From contig JASLEQ010000315.1 in NCBI GenBank assembly GCA_030151135.1, positions 1-15,483 on the forward strand: a stretch of 15,483 nt of DNA, given 5' to 3'. A model generated the notes under the pieces. It saw only the letters and a list, made by a program, of their open reading frames with translations. It was not told where the DNA came from and did no database searches. The translations under genes were made by a program, and so were the position numbers. Every line of letters begins with the position of its first letter. The first letter of the stretch is position 1. The DNA comes from Candidatus Sulfotelmatobacter sp. (GTDB taxonomy: Bacteria > Acidobacteriota > Terriglobia > Terriglobales > SbA1). This document shows, piece after piece, positions 13,861-15,483 of this stretch.

Positions 13861-14442
13861 TTTGGCCTCCGCGCGGCTCAAGTCGGTGGACGAGCCGGAT
13901 GAGTGGATGTTAGCACGCATCGTCGACGCCCGCTCCCATCATTCAACACAGGTGACCCCAATCACGGAAGTCTTTCTCAATTTCTGAGAGACTCATGGAA
14001 TTGCGTCATGTGGGCGGCTTCCACGGACCCACACTCCGATGGGCGCTTTATTTTGGGCCATATCCGGCACCGGATCCGAAGCCAGGTACTCGCGGATGAG
14101 ATCTTTGAAAATCAATGGGAGTACGAACAAGAAGTTAGGAACCTCAAATCCCTAAAACCTGGAAGCCGCAGAACTTCGGACCTGCGTTATCGCTCCGCGG
14201 CACCGAGAACTTCTTTGTTTCCAAGATTTTGCCCCTAACTTATTGAGTGCCATAGATTACTTGGTGATTTCGCCGTAAATCCTTGATTCCAATGGACCGG
14301 TGGGGGAGGGGGATACCCCAACCAAACTTCGCATTCCCAAAATAGAACTCATCAAAATTGGCTGCCATCTCGTCCTTCACGAATTTTCATACGCGCGCCT
14401 CCCGGTTTGTGCTCTTCCCATATCGCGGCATAACATCTAGAT
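13861..14442. other. Long intergenic region without a recognisable gene
   Basis: 582 bases between the divergent aldo/keto reductase and hutU. The plus frame 13903-14238 is open, but its product matches nothing I know and has no ribosome binding site. The part from about 14240 is AT-richer and contains a G-rich block GGTGGGGGAGGGGGATACCC (14301-14320). It must hold both divergent promoters, but I cannot place them with confidence. It could include a remnant gene or an unrecognised RNA. Confidence 0.5.
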
Positions 14443-15483
14443 ATGGCCGTTGAAACTGAAATTCAGGCTCCCACTTCCATTCGTGCGCCCCGCGGCAACC
14501 AGATCACCTGCAGAGGTTGGCAGCAGGAAGCCGCCATGCGCATGCTGATGAACAACCTCGACGAAGAAGTCGCCGAGCGCCCCAAAGACCTCGTCGTCTA
14601 CGGAGGAACTGGACGCGCCGCACGCAGTTGGGAAGCCTTTCGAGCCATCGTCGAGTCGCTGAAGAAACTCGACAACGACGAAACTCTGCTCGTGCAATCG
14701 GGCAAACCCGTTGGAGTCTTCAAGACCCACGATCACGCGCCCCGCGTTCTGATCGCGAACTCCAATCTCGTCGGGCATTGGTCAAACTGGGAGAAGTTCA
14801 ACGAACTCGAACGCGCTGGATTGATGATGTACGGCCAAATGACCGCCGGAAGCTGGATCTACATCGGTTCGCAAGGCATCGTCCAGGGCACGTTCGAAAC
14901 ATTCTCCGCAGCAGGCGAAAAACATTTCGGCGGAGATCTCTCCGGCAAGCTGATCGTCAGCGGCGGAATGGGAGGAATGGGAGGAGCTCAACCACTGGCC
15001 GCCACCATGACTGGCGCGGCTTTCCTGGGCATCGATGTTGATCCCGAGCGCATCAAGAAGCGCCTCAAGACCGGATACTGCGACTTCATGGTGACGACGC
15101 TCGACGAAGCATTGCGCATCCTGAAGAATGCGGTGCGTAAAAAAGAAAACGTCTCGGTCGGACTCGTCGGCAACTGCGCCGACATCATCCCCGAACTCGC
15201 CGAACGCGGCGTCGTGCCTGACATCCTCACCGATCAGACTTCCGCGCACGATCCTCTCAACGGATACGTTCCCAACCGCATGACATTCGCCGAAGCGCTC
15301 GAACTGCGCCAGCGCGATCCGAAGGCGTATGAAGACAGGTCGCTCGACGCGATGGCACGCCACGTGGAAGGCATGTTGCGCCTGCAGAAAATGGGATCAG
15401 TCACATTCGACTACGGCAACAACATCCGCACCTTCGCCTTTCAGCGCGGCGTGAAGAACGCCTATGACTTCCCCGGATTCGTG
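14443..15483 (+). CDS. hutU: Urocanate hydratase (urocanase), 3' end outside the window
   Basis: 347 codons from ATG 14443, open to the window edge; the family is about 550 aa, so roughly 60 percent is present. Strong urocanase landmarks are [20 protein letters not shown] (14-33), [16 protein letters not shown] (51-66), [15 protein letters not shown] (82-96), [18 protein letters not shown] (128-145), [20 protein letters not shown] (168-187), which is the NAD-binding glycine-rich loop, and [13 protein letters not shown] (264-276). It uses tightly bound NAD+ to hydrate urocanate to imidazolonepropionate, step two of histidine breakdown, in the cytoplasm. The active-site Cys lies beyond the edge. 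The conserved N-terminus fixes the start, but no Shine-Dalgarno is present (AACATCTAGAT precedes the ATG). Other hut genes would be expected downstream if this is an operon. Confidence 0.96.
   Translation, partial: MAVETEIQAPTSIRAPRGNQITCRGWQQEAAMRMLMNNLDEEVAERPKDLVVYGGTGRAARSWEAFRAIVESLKKLDNDETLLVQSGKPVGVFKTHDHAPRVLIANSNLVGHWSNWEKFNELERAGLMMYGQMTAGSWIYIGSQGIVQGTFETFSAAGEKHFGGDLSGKLIVSGGMGGMGGAQPLAATMTGAAFLGIDVDPERIKKRLKTGYCDFMVTTLDEALRILKNAVRKKENVSVGLVGNCADIIPELAERGVVPDILTDQTSAHDPLNGYVPNRMTFAEALELRQRDPKAYEDRSLDAMARHVEGMLRLQKMGSVTFDYGNNIRTFAFQRGVKNAYDFPGFV

Noticed and set aside
14301..14320. G-rich block considered as a G-quadruplex
   Set aside because: Only two long G-runs and one short one are present, so a stable four-tract quadruplex is not supported.
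14782..15363. 193-codon minus-strand frame
   Set aside because: Antisense to the urocanase, which has many conserved motifs on the plus strand.

Overview
The window looks like chromosomal DNA of an acidobacterium (Acidobacteriota, Terriglobia/Koribacter-like). This is a judgement from recalled family resemblance, not from a search. It rests on the membrane-anchored protein at 154-1362, which belongs to a family I associate with Acidobacteria, on a secretin with a C-terminal cohesin-like domain next to two pseudopilins, on the moderately high GC with GC-rich third positions, and on short intergenic double-hairpin repeats. No phage, plasmid, insertion-sequence or CRISPR content is visible.

Layout. 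154-1362 (+): membrane protein with a cytoplasmic N-terminal domain, ending on a hairpin. 1649-1724 (-): tRNA-Phe(GAA) with a near-consensus promoter about 100 bp upstream. 1980-4403 (-): a 70-aa membrane protein, cytosolic leucyl aminopeptidase PepA and a PPOX-fold flavin-type protein. 4646-7825 (+): exported M1 zinc aminopeptidase, then a six-helix membrane protein. 7975-8852 (-): smpB coupled to a small Smr-domain gene. 9204-12757 (+): a pilus/type II secretion-like cluster of secretin and two GspG-like pseudopilins. A strong bidirectional terminator (12846-12880) separates it from a Tat-exported aldo/keto reductase on the minus strand (12970-13860). After about 580 bp without a clear gene, urocanate hydratase hutU (+) starts at 14443 and runs off the window.

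How the genes fit together. PepA, the exported M1 peptidase and HutU (histidine breakdown) would suit growth on peptides, but they are separate transcription units and this link is inference. SmpB plus an Smr-domain protein suggests ribosome rescue. The secretin and pseudopilins would form an envelope-spanning pseudopilus machine; its ATPase and platform protein are not in the window.

Most notable observations. (1) The secretin gene is interrupted by one in-frame TGA where the family normally has the second Gly of a Gly-Gly pair. The frame is otherwise open on both sides, and an ATG lies one codon after the stop. (2) Every intergenic gap of the secretin/pseudopilin cluster carries the same bipartite hairpin element, also seen at 6741-6802. 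One copy is preceded by six degenerate 18-bp tandem units. (3) A 16-bp-stem hairpin and a separate 8-bp inverted repeat lie in the smpB/secretin divergent region, the latter overlapping the -35 region of an extended -10 promoter.
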